Origin: Anodontia alba
Lineage: Eukaryota; Mollusca; Bivalvia; Lucinida; Lucinidae
Reading direction: 5' to 3'
Length of the DNA stretch: 64,000 nucleotides
Assembly (NCBI GenBank): GCA_964016985.1
Contig: OZ024823.1
Location: forward strand, 24,063,320-24,127,319
In this document: positions 44,585 through 56,809 of the stretch, one piece after another
How the letters are laid out: each line of letters begins with the position of its first letter
Numbering within the stretch: the first letter of the stretch is position 1
Program-made: the position numbers and the translations under genes
The notes under the pieces: generated by a model
The model's database searches: none
Told to the model about the DNA's origin: nothing
What the model saw: the letters and a program-made list of their open reading frames with translations, nothing else

Positions 44585-46195
44585 CACCTGGAAAAAAGTT
44601 AAGCACCCCTAATATTTTGGTCCATGGTACATTACTAATCAACGCGTCTTCAATTTTCTTTTTGCAGTTGGCACGAATGATAATCCGTAAATAGAATTTA
44701 AACTTTGATACCCAGTGGCAATACTTGTACACGGAGATATAGGCAAGAAGATAATGCACCCCGTAGTTTTCGCAAAAAGCAGTATGCTTGTGCAATATAT
44801 TCGTGTATATGTATCGCATATTTTGTATTGTTCAATCATAGCAATGCAAATATGGCTAGAAGACGACTATCGGAAGCACAAAGATGGAAAAATGTCGAGA
44901 TGCATTCGACGGGAATGTCTTTTAAAGCGATCGGGCGTCAACTTGGCTGCCAGCACACTGTTGTCAGCAGGTTGATAAGGAAGCATTGTCAAACCAATAA
45001 TGTTAAGGATCAGCCAAGGTCAGGTAGAGCTCGCGTAACGTCACAACGAGAGGATCGGGCCCTGGTCCGGTTAGTACGACGACAACCCTTTTCTATGAGT
45101 ACCCGTCTTTTGCCTCAATGGCTACCTCATCGACGCCTGTCTCTGAAAACGCTTCGAAATCGCTTAAGGGCAGCTAGACTAGACAGAAGAGTGATTAAGC
45201 GCCCTCTGCTGACAGATGAGCATAAAAGAATCTGTTTGCGGTGGTGTTTGGCGAGACGAGATTGAAATTTGAGGACATGGCGGCGAATCCACTGGTCGGA
45301 TGAAAGCAGGTTATTGCTGCATGTTACGAATGGCCGAATGAGAGTGTGGCGACACAAAGGCACAGCGTATACACCAAGAAACATCAAGGCGACGGTTCCC
45401 AACGGTGGAGGTTCTGTAATGGTGTGAGGTTGTCTATCGCATGACGACAAGATGAACTTGGTGACCATACAGGGCAGACTAACAGGTGAACGTTATATTC
45501 ACGACGTCCTCGAGCCGATAGTTGTTCCTCATTTTGAGGACCATCCACTTGCCACTAGGCCTGTGTACATGGACGACAACGCTAGACCCCGTTCAAAGGC
45601 AGTGACGGCCTATTTCCAGGGTAACGCAGTTGAGACTTTGCCCTGGCCAGCTAGAAGCCCGGATTAAAATCCAATGGAGCATATCTGGGATATTTTTGGG
45701 CGCCAGATACAGAAAATGGACCCCTCTCCACAGACATTGGACGAACTGGAAGCAGCTCTGCATCGTGAGTGGCAACAGCTGACCATTCATCAAATTCGAC
45801 GTCTGACCGGTGGGATGAGACGTAGGGTCGAGGCAGTTACCCGTACACGGGGAGGGTTCACCCGTTATTGAACAAATGTGGTACAAATTTTATCTAGAAG
45901 CACAAAGTGACATTTTTTATAAAGAAACTGTAACATAAAATGGGCTAATGTAATCTGCAGGTCCTTACTTAAACCGACGTCTGTTTAAGGGGAAAATGAT
46001 GCGTCTTGAATACGTAAGATTTTTGGTATTAAAAACTGCATTTTCTGGCCAGGTTTTGTTTTATTATGTTAGTAACAGTGTTAATGTTGCATAGTTTACC
46101 ATTTTGCAGTGATTTTTGCATCACGTTTTTCATGAGAAAGTTTGATACTAAAACCACTGTAAAAAATCTGGGGGGTGCTTAACTTTTTCCAGGTG
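44585..46195 (+). mobile_element. Tc1-family transposon in TA site
   Basis: TIRs CACCTGGAAAAAAGTTAAGC and complement GCTTAACTTTTTCCAGGTG, flanked by TA (44583-44584 and 46196-46197). It is 1611 bp and carries one plus-strand transposase gene with in-frame stops only. Confidence 0.93.
44852..45871 (+). pseudogene. Tc1 transposase with three in-frame stops
   Basis: From ATG at 44852: MARRRLSEAQRWKNVEMHST and GMSFKAIGRQLGCQHTVVSR make the first helix-turn-helix; DQPRSGRARVTSQREDRALV and LRNRLRAARLDRR the second DNA-binding part. The catalytic pieces follow in the same frame: WSDESRLLL (first Asp), DDNARPRSKAVTAYFQGNAV (second Asp) and SPD-stop-NPMEHIWDIFG (Glu), ending TRTRGGFTRY. Stops are TGA at 45263, TGA at about 45426 (for W in VMVWG) and TAA at 45665 (for L in SPDLNP). 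There is no frameshift over 340 codons, so decay is by point mutation and recent. A start at the earlier ATG (44705) would add an unlikely N-terminus. Confidence 0.88.
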
Positions 46196-46224
46196 TATAG
46201 TATATGTATAGAAAATAGTGTTAA

Positions 46225-46810
46225 ACCCATGCAAAGTGAATGTCAACTCAGGAACTGATACAATCAGAATCACACAATTAAAGGGAAAGACAGACAAATA
46301 CAATTAAACAGCCACAAAAAGGGGGCAACTCTGTTACCCAAACTAAACCGAATACATGTATAACTTTAACTTATAAAATTGTTACAAGAAAAACATTTGT
46401 TAGTGAAACACTACAGAACATTTAATAAAAAGTATCACAATGAAAGTACCGCCTTGGAACGACCAGTAATAAATTACTGTATGTGGGGATGTGTCTGTGT
46501 GTGGGGGGGGGGGGGGGAGCGGGGGCGGTTGGGGGGAGTTAAGCTAGCTTTACAGGATCCCAAACCTCGCCTTCGGCTTTTATAGCGGTAAAAAACAAAT
46601 ATATATGCGGTCATCTCTTCTAACTCATCCATGAATCATTACGGGCAAAAATAAATCACAGATAAAGTAAATAAGTGAACTCAGGAACTGATACAATCAG
46701 ATTCACATCAAGCCCCCAACACCAAAGAGTTAGACAAACAAATACAATTAAGCAGCCATAAAATGAACAGATGGCAAGCAGAGTTGGCGGCTCTTTCCCA
46801 AAAAGGTGGC
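46225..46810. repeat. Two diverged direct repeats around a G-rich tract
   Basis: CAACTCAGGAACTGATACAA at 46243 recurs at 46679, followed in both by GACAAACAAATACAATTAA and CAATTCTGTTACCCAAACT. Between them lies TGTGGGGATGTGTCTGTGTG and a G-rich tract at 46501-46540 (14 G, then GGGGGCGG and GGGGGGAG), a possible G-quadruplex. No gene. Confidence 0.6.
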
Positions 46811-47236
46811 AATTCTGTTACCCAAACTTAAAGCCTATAATTAAGCAAAGATGAAGACTTAACAGAAACAACACGTTGAGACACTTGGAGATCCCTTGGG
46901 TATCAAAAAACACCACTGGAATACTGGAGCAAAAGAAAACCACCAGTTGAACCCCGGTGGGCCCAGAGACAGACATAAGAAGTTCAGAGCCTACCATCTA
47001 AATAAATAGATTTTAAGTCATGGCCATCATAGTCTGCATAGCTATACCAATCTTCGATTATTCCAATGCCGTTTTGTGTAAACCAAAGCTCATGGCAACA
47101 TCTACTATACCTGTGACGTTTCAATAATATCCATGAATTGTCCTCAACAAAATGACTCTAGGAACAAAACTTATATTCTGCTCCTGTCTAACATTGTAAT
47201 TCATAGAATTAAACTTTAATTTATCCGGTTTAAGTC
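46811..47236. other. Unique DNA, nothing recognised
   Basis: AT-rich sequence without long frames, element ends or known motifs. Confidence 0.5.
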
Positions 47237-47472
47237 CAGGGCCCAGTTATTCAAAACTAACTATGTCATTAGTTAACGTATCGTTAAAACGTTCATCATT
47301 AAATATGGCATATACGCTAATATTTTTGCTGAAAAAATGTGAGTAGCTTTTGCAGCTACTCACATTTTTTCAGCAAAAAAACCTGTGAATTTCATATTGT
47401 ATTTACTAGAATAGTAAATATTTTGACCACTAAAGAGCTCGTTAAGCTAACGACGCTTTGAACAACTAGGCC
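47237..47472. mobile_element. Palindromic MITE, GGGCCCAG termini
   Basis: Same family as 33983-34212: GGGCCCAGTTATTCAAAACT at the left and AACGACGCTTTGAACAACTA-GGCCC at the right, with the perfect inner hairpin TGCTGAAAAAATGTGAGTAG / CTACTCACATTTTTTCAGCA. No coding capacity. Confidence 0.82.
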
Positions 47473-47664
47473 CTGGTTTCAGCCCTATTAGTTTTCCTAC
47501 TGACCGTTCCAAGGTGGCTCTTCTGTTGCAGTTCTTCTTTGTTTGAGTGTCTATGGTTTCATATGTCTCATTTGAGTTGTCCTTATTTGTTCCGCATCAC
47601 TCCTTTTTTAGTACCTCTGGAGAGTTGTGCTTGTGGCATTTCTTGGGTATCTTCACTTATATTT

Positions 47665-47950
47665 TTGCAGTGCATGACGAAAACACGCCTATTCAAATAT
47701 ATTGAAAATTTCACCACCAAAAACTGAAAGTTTTCAGATAAAAATTCTGATATTTTTTTCCTATTTCTGCTCAAAACATGGATTGTGGGTACTCGTTAGA
47801 ACCGCCTCGGCGAGGCGGTTCTAACGAGTACCCACAATCTATGTTTTTGCGCAGCAATAAGAAAAATAATGTATACCCCTATAAATCCCATTTTTACTAT
47901 ATAAAAGTGGGATTTAAAGGGGTCAAAATTATATAGACGTGTTGTCGTGA
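47665..47950. mobile_element. MITE of the GT92-3' family, separate copy
   Basis: Left end CATGACGAAAACACGCCTAT, right end ACGTGTTGTCGTGATG inverted, centre ACTCGTTAGAACCGCCTCGG with its complement CGAGGCGGTTCTAACGAGTA at 47791-47831. It lacks the rest of the tandem unit, which proves that the sequence after the GT92 stop codons is a mobile element and not GT92 3' UTR by origin. Confidence 0.82.
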
Positions 47951-48349
47951 TGGAAAGTTATTACTATAATCCCCCAAATGACTTTGGCATATACGAGTAT
48001 ATGATCACAGACGGATCGTCCCCTTAGCGCAAAAGGTCAATACATGCAACTCTTTATATACGTTTTAATGGAGTTATTGACTTTCTGCGCTAAGGTGACA
48101 AGATATGTGTTTCACTGTGCTGTTGTTGTTGTTGTTGTTGTTTGGGGTTTTTTCTGATGACTGAGGCAGAGCACCCAGATGCGGGCAAAACATGTTTGAA
48201 ACTTGGAGCTGCATCAGAATAAAAGTTTAGCGCGAGTAAAACTGGTTTAAGCCGCCTGTCACCAAGGCCCTTTTTCATGCCAGGAAGTATTTTGGTTGAT
48301 GCACTAGAGACATAGAAGCTTTATCCTACTAAGTTTCCTCTGGCGGGTT

Positions 48350-48350
<1 letters not shown>

Positions 48351-48389
<39 letters not shown>
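48351..48389 (+). repeat. (GTA)n microsatellite
   Basis: About 13 units of TAG/GTA. A (GTT)n-like tract lies nearby at about 48121-48141. Confidence 0.95.
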
Positions 48390-48390
<1 letters not shown>

Positions 48391-48704
48391 TAACGCAGTG
48401 GTTGTTAGTCTTGATTGTATAGAGTAAGTAATAAAATAACTAAGTCTAAGTCTTTATTAAATTTCACATTGTTAAATAACAGATGGTCTGGATGTTGAGC
48501 AATACAACATAATCACATCTTAACCTCGGGACCGTTCTTGTGCATTGTAAATCATGTTGTGTTCGTTATGTTTGACCCGATCAGAGCTCGACTTTAGTAA
48601 AAATGTAACCTTGCCCGGTGACCTGAGGCTGCTGGTTCCCAGCCGTATAACATCAAATAGAAAATTGAAACCAGAAGTCACAGGTCATCTGACAAGGTTA
48701 TATA

Positions 48705-49968
48705 CGAGGGCAATTCAATAAGTAACCAGCCTATCACATTTCCAATTGACCGAGACACCCACGATTTTTATGCCTTGTTTCAATACATGTTTTAGGCCTG
48801 GGAGCAAAATTGCACCCTTATCGTGTCATTCACTCATAAGATATTGAATGTCAAACATGGCTAGCGATGCAAAAGCAAGCTTTTCGTCAAAAGTTGAGTA
48901 CCGTGCTGTAATTCGGTACTTGTATTTGAAAAGGAAAACAGGTCAGGAAATACATTGCGAGTTGACCATTGTTTATGGGTCTTCTGCACCATCGTATGCA
49001 CAAGTTAAATTCTGGGTTGGGGAATACAAACGCGGCAGAACGTCTTTAGAAGACGACAGGCCTGGACGCCCATCAGATGCCACCGATGAAGAAATGTGTA
49101 ACAAAGTTCGAGATCTGGTGTACTCTGAGAGGCCAGTTAAGGTGGAAGAAATAGCGAATGCATTACACATTTCACATGGTAGCGTTTCAACAATTTTACA
49201 TGATCGCTTGGGTATGCGCAAGCTAACAGCCCGTTGGGTCCCAAAATACCTTAGCGACGAGCAAATGGCAACCAGAGCATCAGTATGCAGCGCATTGTTG
49301 AAGCGGTTTAGGTCAAAGCATATCTGGTGACTGTAGATGAGACCTGGGTCCATTATTATGAGCCAGAGAATAAAGCTCAAAGTCGCCAGTGGGTTGGGCC
49401 GGTGTCTCCGAGACCAAAGAAGTTCAAAACGCAACCCTCTGCTGGCAAGGTGATGGCAACTGTATTTTGGGATGCACACGGTGTTATTATGTTGGACTTT
49501 TTAGCAAAGAAAAGTATAATAACAGGCGAGTATTATGCAAATTTGCTCGATCAACTGAGAACTGCGATCCGTGAAAAACGCCGAGGTAAACTCTCCAAAG
49601 GGATTCTGCTCCAACAGGACAATGCGAGAGTCCACACTTGCAAAATTGCAATGGATGCTGTTGAGCGGACAGGGTACAAGCTAATACCGCAACCCGCCTA
49701 TTCTCCGGACTTAGCTCCTAGTGACTATTTCCTTTTCCCAAACTTGAAAAAGGACATCCGTGGACGTCATTTCCGGTCCAACGAAGAAGTCGTGGCGGCA
49801 GTTGAGGAGTGGGTCGGAGACAAGGATCCTGGCTTCTTCAGTTCTGGGCTGATGGCACTGGAACACTGTTGGTCCAAGTGCATCATTCTAGAGGGCAATT
49901 ACATCGAAAAAGAAGAGATCGATCTCACCCAGAAATAAGTTAGGCTGTTTTTTATTGACTCGCCCTCG
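48705..49968 (+). mobile_element. mariner-family transposon in TA site
   Basis: Inverted ends CGAGGGCAATTCAATAAGTA and (inverted) CGAGGGCGAGTCAATAAAAA, with TA at 48703-48704 and 49969-49970. Length 1264 bp. It encodes a nearly complete transposase. Confidence 0.93.
48848..49938 (+). pseudogene. mariner transposase (DD34D), one frameshift
   Basis: Frame 1 (48848-49330) begins MSNMASDAKASFSSKVEYRA, includes the helix-turn-helix parts IHCELTIVYGSSAPSYAQVK and EEIANALHISHGSVSTILHD and WVPKYLSDEQ, and breaks at about 49320 (LLKRFRSKH). Frame 2 (from about 49327) has VTVDETWVHYYEPENKAQSR (first Asp), LLQQDNARVHTCKIAMDAVE (second Asp) and AYSPDLAPSDYFLFPNLKKD (third Asp). By count 34 residues lie between the last two Asp. 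Total length of about 360 residues is close to normal for mariner. Only a frame change and perhaps a few lost residues at 49315-49330 separate it from an open gene, so the insertion is young. Confidence 0.9.
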
Positions 49969-50267
49969 TATATTCCTGACATTTGTCTTTTATGTTTTAT
50001 TTTTGTTGTTTGTGCAAAATGTCTATTAAAACATACATAATGTAACTGTTTAAGGCCACTGTCTATTATCCATTTAAATGTTAATATACTCTAAAAGCAC
50101 CTGCCGGAGGACACTGCAGCCAAAGAATGAGAATATTGCCCATGTGATTGACATGAACTATAACATGTACTCAAATAATTGACTTAACGTTATACTGTTT
50201 TTCTGTTTGAGTGACATGTTCTATACTATTACCAATTTATATACCTGGTTCGTCTGTCATTACTGAC

Positions 50268-52905
50268 AATGACCAATCCTAATCAACTGTGTGCTGTGTT
50301 ATTATTTGTGTGTTCTAAGATGGCTGATGAGACCAATCTTAGCTCTAAACTGCCTGTTGCAGATAGAACAAGAGATGTCTCAGGAAGAAAGCTCTGTTGG
50401 TGATGCCTTAGTTCTGGCTTTCCGCTGTGCACGTTTCTGCTCGGCTTCGTTGATTCTTTTTGCTTCGTATTCACCAGCTCCCCTTTTTATGAGGCCTCGC
50501 CACTTTGTACGATCCTGTGCAATCTGTTCCCATGACTCTGTTGGTATGTTGAAGTCTTTAAGGGAGGCTTTGAGGGTGTCCTTGTATCGCTTCTTCTGAC
50601 CACCATGGGAGCGTTTTCCTACTTGAAGTTCTCCATAGAGGATTTTCTTTGGCAAACGTTCATCAGGCATTTTGGTAATATGGCCTGTCCAGCTTAACTG
50701 TGCTAATTTCAGAAGAGTATGTACACTCTGCATTCCTGCCCTTTTCAGGACATCTGTGTCTGGAATCCTGTCTTGCCACTTGATCTTTAGAAGTTTTCTA
50801 AGACAGCTTGTATGGAAGTGGTTCAGTCTTTTGGCATGCCGTTGGTAAACTGTCCAAGTTTCGCATGCGTTAATAGTGTTGGCAGAACTACCGATCCATA
50901 TACTTTCAGCTTTGTGTCGTCTGATTCCACTTCGGTCCCAAATGCTTCCATGTAGCCGGCCAAATGCTGCACTACCTTTGGCAATTCTAGCATTGACTTC
51001 ATCATCAATGTGCACAACTCTAGACAATGTGCTTCCAAGGTAGGTGAACTTGTCGACCACTTGCAGTCGTTGACCTTTCACTGTGATGGTAGGCTCCTTG
51101 TAAGGCTTTCCAGGTGCTGGCTGATATACTACATCAGTCTTATTAATGCTGATTGTGAGATCATAGCTGTCACATGAATCAGATACTTGATCCACACCTT
51201 TTTGCATGTTCTCTTCTGTTGGAGCACCCTTTGCCATGTCATCAGCAAAGAGGAACTCGTCTAGCACCTCTGTCTGCACCTTAGATTTAGCTTGCAACCT
51301 TCTTAGATTGAAAAGTTTCCCATCAAAGCGATACCTAATAGGTATACCATTGTCACCACCCTAGAAAGCATCTGTAAGCATGGCAGAAAACATCATGCTG
51401 AACAGTGATGAAGTTAGTACACAGCCTTGCTTAACTCCATTTGTGACAGGAAATGGATCAGAAAACTTGCCATCATTTTGGACCCTTGCAAGCATACCAT
51501 CATAGAACTGCCGCACCATTGCCATTAATGTGGCAGGACAGCCAAACTTTGTCATAATTTTCCAAAGTCCCTCACGACTGACTGTGTCAAATGCTTTGGT
51601 AAGGTCGACAACGGTCATGTAGAGGTCCACATTCTGTTCCTGGCATTTTTCTTGAAGCTGTCGTGCTATAAAGATCATGTCTATTGTTCCTCTGTTTTTC
51701 CTGAATCCACACTGGCTTTCTGGTAGAAGCCCTGACCGTTCGAGGTGTTCATTCAATCGGTTCAGTAGGACCCTAGCAAGGATCTTCCCAGCAATGGACA
51801 ATAAAGAGATGCCGCGATGATTGTCACAGACTTGAGGATTCCCTTTCCTTTTGAATAGGTGGATAATTGTTGCATCCTTGAATTCTTGAGGGACGGTTTC
51901 TTTTCTCCACATAATGTGAAATAACTCTGTCAGTTTCTCTGCAACTGGAGGACCTCCTACTTTGTAGATCTCTGCAGGTATTGCATCTGATCCTGGTGCC
52001 TTGCCAGATGACAGGAGTTTTATTGCTTTCACTGTTTCAGAAACGGTTGGGAGCTCATCAAGCAGCGGATTACATTCCACCTGTGGTAGTCTGTTGATAG
52101 CTTCATTATTGATAGATGATGGCCGATTAAGGACACCATCAAAGTGTTCAGCCCATCCTTTCAAGATAGCTTCTTTGTCAGTCAGAAGACTAATTCCATC
52201 TGCACTAAGGAGTGGGGTGATTCCTGAGCTCTGGGGACCATATACTGTCTTGAGTGCATCAAAGAACTTTTTCATGTCCTTTCTGTCTGCAAAGGACTGG
52301 ATTTCATCAGCCTTTTTTCTCAGCCAGGAGTCTTGCATGTCTCTGAGCCTCGTCTGAACTGTCTTGCATATGTTTGAATAGGCAGTCTTGCTAGATACTG
52401 AGCTGGTATTTCTAAGGTAAGCCTTGTGTTTTTGGTTTTCTCTTCAAGGAGTCCCTGAATTTCTTTGTCATTCTCATCAAACCAATCTTGGTGTTTGCGA
52501 GATACTGGTCCTAGGAAATCCATTGCTGAAGAGTGAACGGTGTCTCTGAAGACTGTCCAGCTCTCATCTACATCTTCTGAACTGTGTTCCAGTGCATCTA
52601 AACGGCTGCAGAGATCGTTGACGAATGCTTGCCTCTTGCTGTCTTGTTTCAGCTTGGAGACATCTAATTTCTTTGGCACCTTCTTGCCTTGTAGTCGTCG
52701 TACAGGCTGAATGCGCAGGTTGAGTTTGCTGATGACAAGCCTGTGATCTGTCCACCAGTCTGCACTACACATAGTTTTAGTCACTCTGACATCCTGCCTG
52801 TCCTTCCTTCGCACTATGACATAGTCAATGAGATGCCAGTGTTTGGAGCGAGGGTGCATCCATGTTGTCTTTCTGCGAGTTGGTAGACGGAAGACTGTGT
52901 TGGTG
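50268..52905 (-). pseudogene. APE-type LINE remnant: endonuclease end, reverse transcriptase, C-terminal region
   Basis: Minus-strand order: endonuclease end HPRSKHWHLIDYVIVRRKDR and CSADWWTDHRLVISKLNL (52860-52730; DHRLV is the final APE motif); linker to 52400; RT with NHRGISLLSIAGKILARVLL, LPESQCGFRKNRGTIDMIFI, MTVVDLTKAFDTVSREGLWK, NGVKQGCVLTSSLFSMMFSA and FLFADDMAKGAPTEENMQKG (52000-51230); C-terminal KFTYLGSTLSRVVHIDDEVN, ACETWTVYQRHAKRLNHFHT, and DFNIPTESWEQIAQDRTKWR. Breaks: frameshift at about 52400-52330, TAG at about 51362, and a pair of compensating shifts at about 50920-50850. The endonuclease N-terminus and ORF1 are missing. The 3' end (50268-50300) is the same as in the 5408-5877 copy. 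Confidence 0.9.
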
Positions 52906-53284
52906 ATCAGTAATTCATGCTCTGCACTTAAAACTTACCAATTTATAACTGTGAATTCAACAGTTTTCAGGTACAAGTAAACAGCAGATGCTACACAAAG
53001 TGGTCTGATGTAGTTACATATTTTAAAAGTCACCATCAACTGGATAAGTACCAGTGGTCTTGAAAGAGCCCCAATATTAGCATAAATATTTGTTGTTTTA
53101 AGTTCATTTGCAATTGTAGTCAGTCACTAATAGATTTTAATACTTTTGAAGAGTAAATCTTATTCAGAATTACTTGTAAAAGCTTGGTAAAGGTTTACGG
53201 CTTATTGACAATCTATCGGTCATCTAGGCAACCTTCACTTTACAAACCATGTTTTTCTCATATATTATATTATATCGTAAATAT

Positions 53285-54050
53285 GTTACAGTAGTAGTAG
53301 TAGTAGTGGTGGTGGTGGTAGCAGTAGTAGTGGTTGCAGTGGTTAAATGATAGTAATAGTAGTGTTAGTAACGGTGGTAGTGATGATGGTAGTAGTAATA
53401 GTGATAGTAGTAGCAGTAATGGTGGTGGTTGTAGTAGTAGAAGTAGTAGTAGTAGTGGTAGTATTGATGGGGGTTGCAGTAGTAGAAGTAGTAGCGCTAG
53501 TGGTGGTATGTAGTAGTGGTAGTGATGGTAATAGTGGTAGTGGTTGTGGTGGTGGTAGTAGTAGTAGTAATAGTGATAGTGGTTGAAGTAGTTGGTGGTA
53601 GTAGTATTAGTAGTGGTGGTGGTGATATAAGTAGTAGTGATGTTGGTAGTAGTAGTGATTATTGCAGTAGTAGTGGTAATAGTGGGGGTATTAATAGTAG
53701 TACAAGTAGTAGTGTTGGTTGTGGTAGTAGTAGTACTAGTGATAGTGATGGATGTAGTGGTGGTGATGGAGGTAGTAGTAGTGATAGTAGCAGTAGTAGT
53801 GGTGGTGGTGGTAGTAGTAGTAGTAGTAGCGATAGTGGTGATAGAATTAGTAATAGTGATAGTAGTAGTAGTGGTGATGGTGGTAGTAGTAGTGATAGTA
53901 GCAGTAGTAGTAGTGGTGGGTGGTAGTAGTAGTAGTAGCGATAGTGGTGGTATAATTAGTAATAGTGATAGTAGTAGTGATGATGGTTGTAGTAGAAGTA
54001 GTAGCAATGATAGTAGCAGTAGTGGTGGTGGTGGTAATAGTAGTAGTAGC
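53285..54050 (+). repeat. (GTA/GTG)n trinucleotide microsatellite, about 0.77 kb
   Basis: A long, imperfect array of GTA, GTG, ATA and GCA triplets. It keeps all six frames open for long stretches and gives spurious frames (53270-54007 minus, 53516-54137 plus). The SINE fragment at 54048 follows directly, so expansion may have started from sequence next to its head. Confidence 0.95.
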
Positions 54051-54210
54051 GGTTTCGGTCCCTGCCGGGTCCAGCAACATTCTTTCGTAGAGATTGATCA
54101 TAAAATATTTTTAAGGTCATCCTCTTCCCTCCACTGATTCAGGACGGGTAGTTGTCAGTTTCTGGCGAAAGAATGTGCGCAAGTACTGGTTATAGTCCAG
54201 TCAAACTGTG
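54048..54210 (+). mobile_element. Partial SINE, same family as 41656-41960
   Basis: GGTCCCTGCCGGGTCCAGCA matches the end of the tRNA-like head; ACATTCTTTCGTAGAGATTG, GTTGTCAGTTTCTGGCG and ACTGGTTATAG match the body. The first 50 or so bases are replaced by the triplet array. Confidence 0.8.
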
Positions 54211-54659
54211 TGGGAACCCAAAACAAATTGTAACACAAATGCTTTTTGCATTTTTGTACAAGAGAAACCTTTAAATATAACATATTAAAAGTAGGACGAA
54301 ATCGGAAAATATGAAATTTGATGTTTTTTTGGCATGTTTGATGATCATGAACTGGCTTGTTAAAGCATATCATTAATACATAGTGTTTACATGACAACAG
54401 CGCTGCTGTTTGTGTTTTATGTCTGAGAACCTCTACTGACTGCACCAGGAATGGCCTCAAATGCCTAAAATATCGAATTTAACTTTTTGTTGTTGCGTAT
54501 TTTGCCATTTCAGTATATACTTGATATCACAATACCCTACCCACTTCATTCTGCCTTACAATTTCAAGTGAATTGTTTAAGGTCACAAATGACTTACCTG
54601 CAACAAAGTAAATGTAATACAGATGATTTTGTTTGGTTTTAACATGCTTAACAAAGTCT

Positions 54660-56280
54660 GATTCAAATCAAAATAGTGAAAGGAAAAGTAAATTTTCCTA
54701 GTAAGGGCTCAATGAAGGGTAATATGCCTTTGATATGGCAGAGGCCCTTTGGGGGCATTCCTGGTGCGGTCAGATTCATTTTTGTTTCAATTACTATTTT
54801 GGTGACTCTGCCGCTTACTTCTTTGAAACAATTATGCTTATTAGTTTGAAAGACACCCTCACTCAAATAAGAACGAAGTTAGATAGGGTAACATTCTTTT
54901 GCAAGGGGCCCATGAGGAGCCGATATGACGTAATTATGGTAAAATTCCAATTTTATAGGTATCATGTTCAATTAGTATTTCTTGAGACTAAGTCTTAAAT
55001 TATTTGAAATGATCAAGATTATTAGTTAACTATGTACCCTGACTCAAACTAGAATGGAAGAAGGTAAGGTAACTTTCCCTAGCATGGGGCTCAGAAAGGG
55101 GAAATATGTCTTCCGTGTGACACCCAAAGTTGTCATATATACGCTCGTTTATTATTTCTGGAGGCTTCTCATCTGATTTCATCAAAATGTGCATGCTTAG
55201 CAGTTTGGAATGTGCATGTACTCTGTTTAAAACAAGAATGTGTGCTTGGTGGTGTAATGTTACCTAATATGGGGCCCTTGAGGGGCCAATATGTCTTATG
55301 GTAAAATTCTTACGTGTTAGTTTTTTTGTTTTTTTTTTCAGTTAGTAGGCCTATTTCTAGAGACTCTGTGTCTTATTTCTTTAAACGACTATATGTATAT
55401 TAGTTTGGAATGTACCTTTTCTCAAACTAGACTGGGATTTGGAATGATTTAACCTATCCAGAGGTCCATGAGGGGCCATTGTGTCTTTGTTTTGGCAAAA
55501 TTCCAATTTTATAATAGACGTTCTATTTTCAGTGTGTGTTTATGGAGATTCATCCTCCACTTGCTTAAATTAGGGTTTGCTAGTTGAAAGGAAACTTAAT
55601 TCAAACCAGAAGGGCAATAGCAAGTGTAACTACTCATAGTAAGGAGTCTGTATATGGGATCAGTTTGTCTTTCATATGGAAAAATAACATATTTTTATAT
55701 ACACTTTCTTTTTCAATTATTTCTGGAGATATAGCCTCTTATTTCCTCGAAATACTTATGATTAGGTACGTGTAAGTACCCTGGCTTGGCTTAAACAAAA
55801 ATGGGGATGGGCAAGAGGCCATTCGCTTTTTGTCGGAGGCATGAAGCCCTAAGCTTGTTTTCTATGCTTGCTATGTTTCGACTAGTATTCAGAGTAAGGG
55901 TTGATACGTTAAATTTTCTAGTGAAGAGACCATGGGGTCAAAATGTTTCCTTATACCTTATTGCAAAACCTTGAAGTTATTTACACGTTTTCTGTTATCG
56001 ATTAGTATATCTGGAGACTAAGCATCTGATTTCTTTGATATTAAAATACTTACTAGTTCTGGAACATACATGTATCTCAAATAACATTTATGATTAGGCG
56101 AGACAACCTATCCCAGCTAGGGGTGCATTAGAACCCAATGTGTCTTCCATGTTGCAATATATTCAATACCGGGCGTTGTGTCATATGCCACACCTATTGG
56201 TCCCTTATTCAGGGTAAGATGCCCTACCTAGCCCTATTCTGGTTTGAAAACTAGCTCAGGAGTCCCTTTAGTGGTGTGCT
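54660..56280 (+). repeat. About 180-bp diverged tandem repeat, about 8 units
   Basis: Units recur near 54680, 54895, 55070, 55260, 55450, 55620, 55900 and 56110 and share the outline ACTCAAACTAGAATGG, then GGTAACTTTCCCTAGCATGG, GGCCCATGAGGGGCCAATAT, GTCTTTCATATGGCAAAATT-CCAATTTTAT, TTTTCAATTATTTCTGGAGA and ATTTCTTTGAAA. Divergence between units is high. No gene is seen; the unit resembles others of the bivalve elements with minisatellite cores. A long A tract lies at 56298-56331. Confidence 0.78.
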
Positions 56281-56297
56281 ATAGTCAAAATGTTGAG

Positions 56298-56331
<34 letters not shown>

Positions 56332-56334
<3 letters not shown>

Positions 56335-56809
56335 CAGGATAATAGTGGCTGTCAAGAAACAAAGTCCGTAGTACCTATTATTTGTGTACACGTCAGAAGT
56401 AAACTTGACAGTTCAGACTGAATCAAGATTCGGAAAATAGCTGGAGTCATTTTGGTTTGTTCAATGAATCTTGATACGTATGTCATCATGTGCGGCATAA
56501 GCGTATATGCAATGCTGATGCCAAACGACCCGCCAGCTTTTTGAAAAAGCTAACGCTTGTTAGTAGTATACACGTGCGTTTTTTCACGGTGTGCTTTTAC
56601 CCAGACTCAAGCATCTTTGTCACTGAGATCAATATTTAATATTATGCTGGATCCAGTCTGAACGGAAGTAATATGGTGGGCCTTGATAAAAACAAATTAA
56701 AGCATGTGATTTTATATGATGTTTACCGTGAAATATGACTTTGAAATGCAATGTTATCGTAACCAAGGAAGTCAGTTTACTTTTAAAAGCAAGCCAGGAT
56801 TAATAAATT
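56332..56809. other. Unique DNA, nothing recognised
   Basis: No long frame, no element ends; moderate AT content. Confidence 0.5.

Noticed and set aside
46495..46545. Glycine-rich peptide at 46379-46585
   Set aside because: It is the translation of a G-rich tract with no homologue; only the possible G-quadruplex is noted.
53270..54137. Long open frames of 245 and 166 codons
   Set aside because: They are made only of T/I/L or V/S/G codons and lie in a trinucleotide microsatellite.
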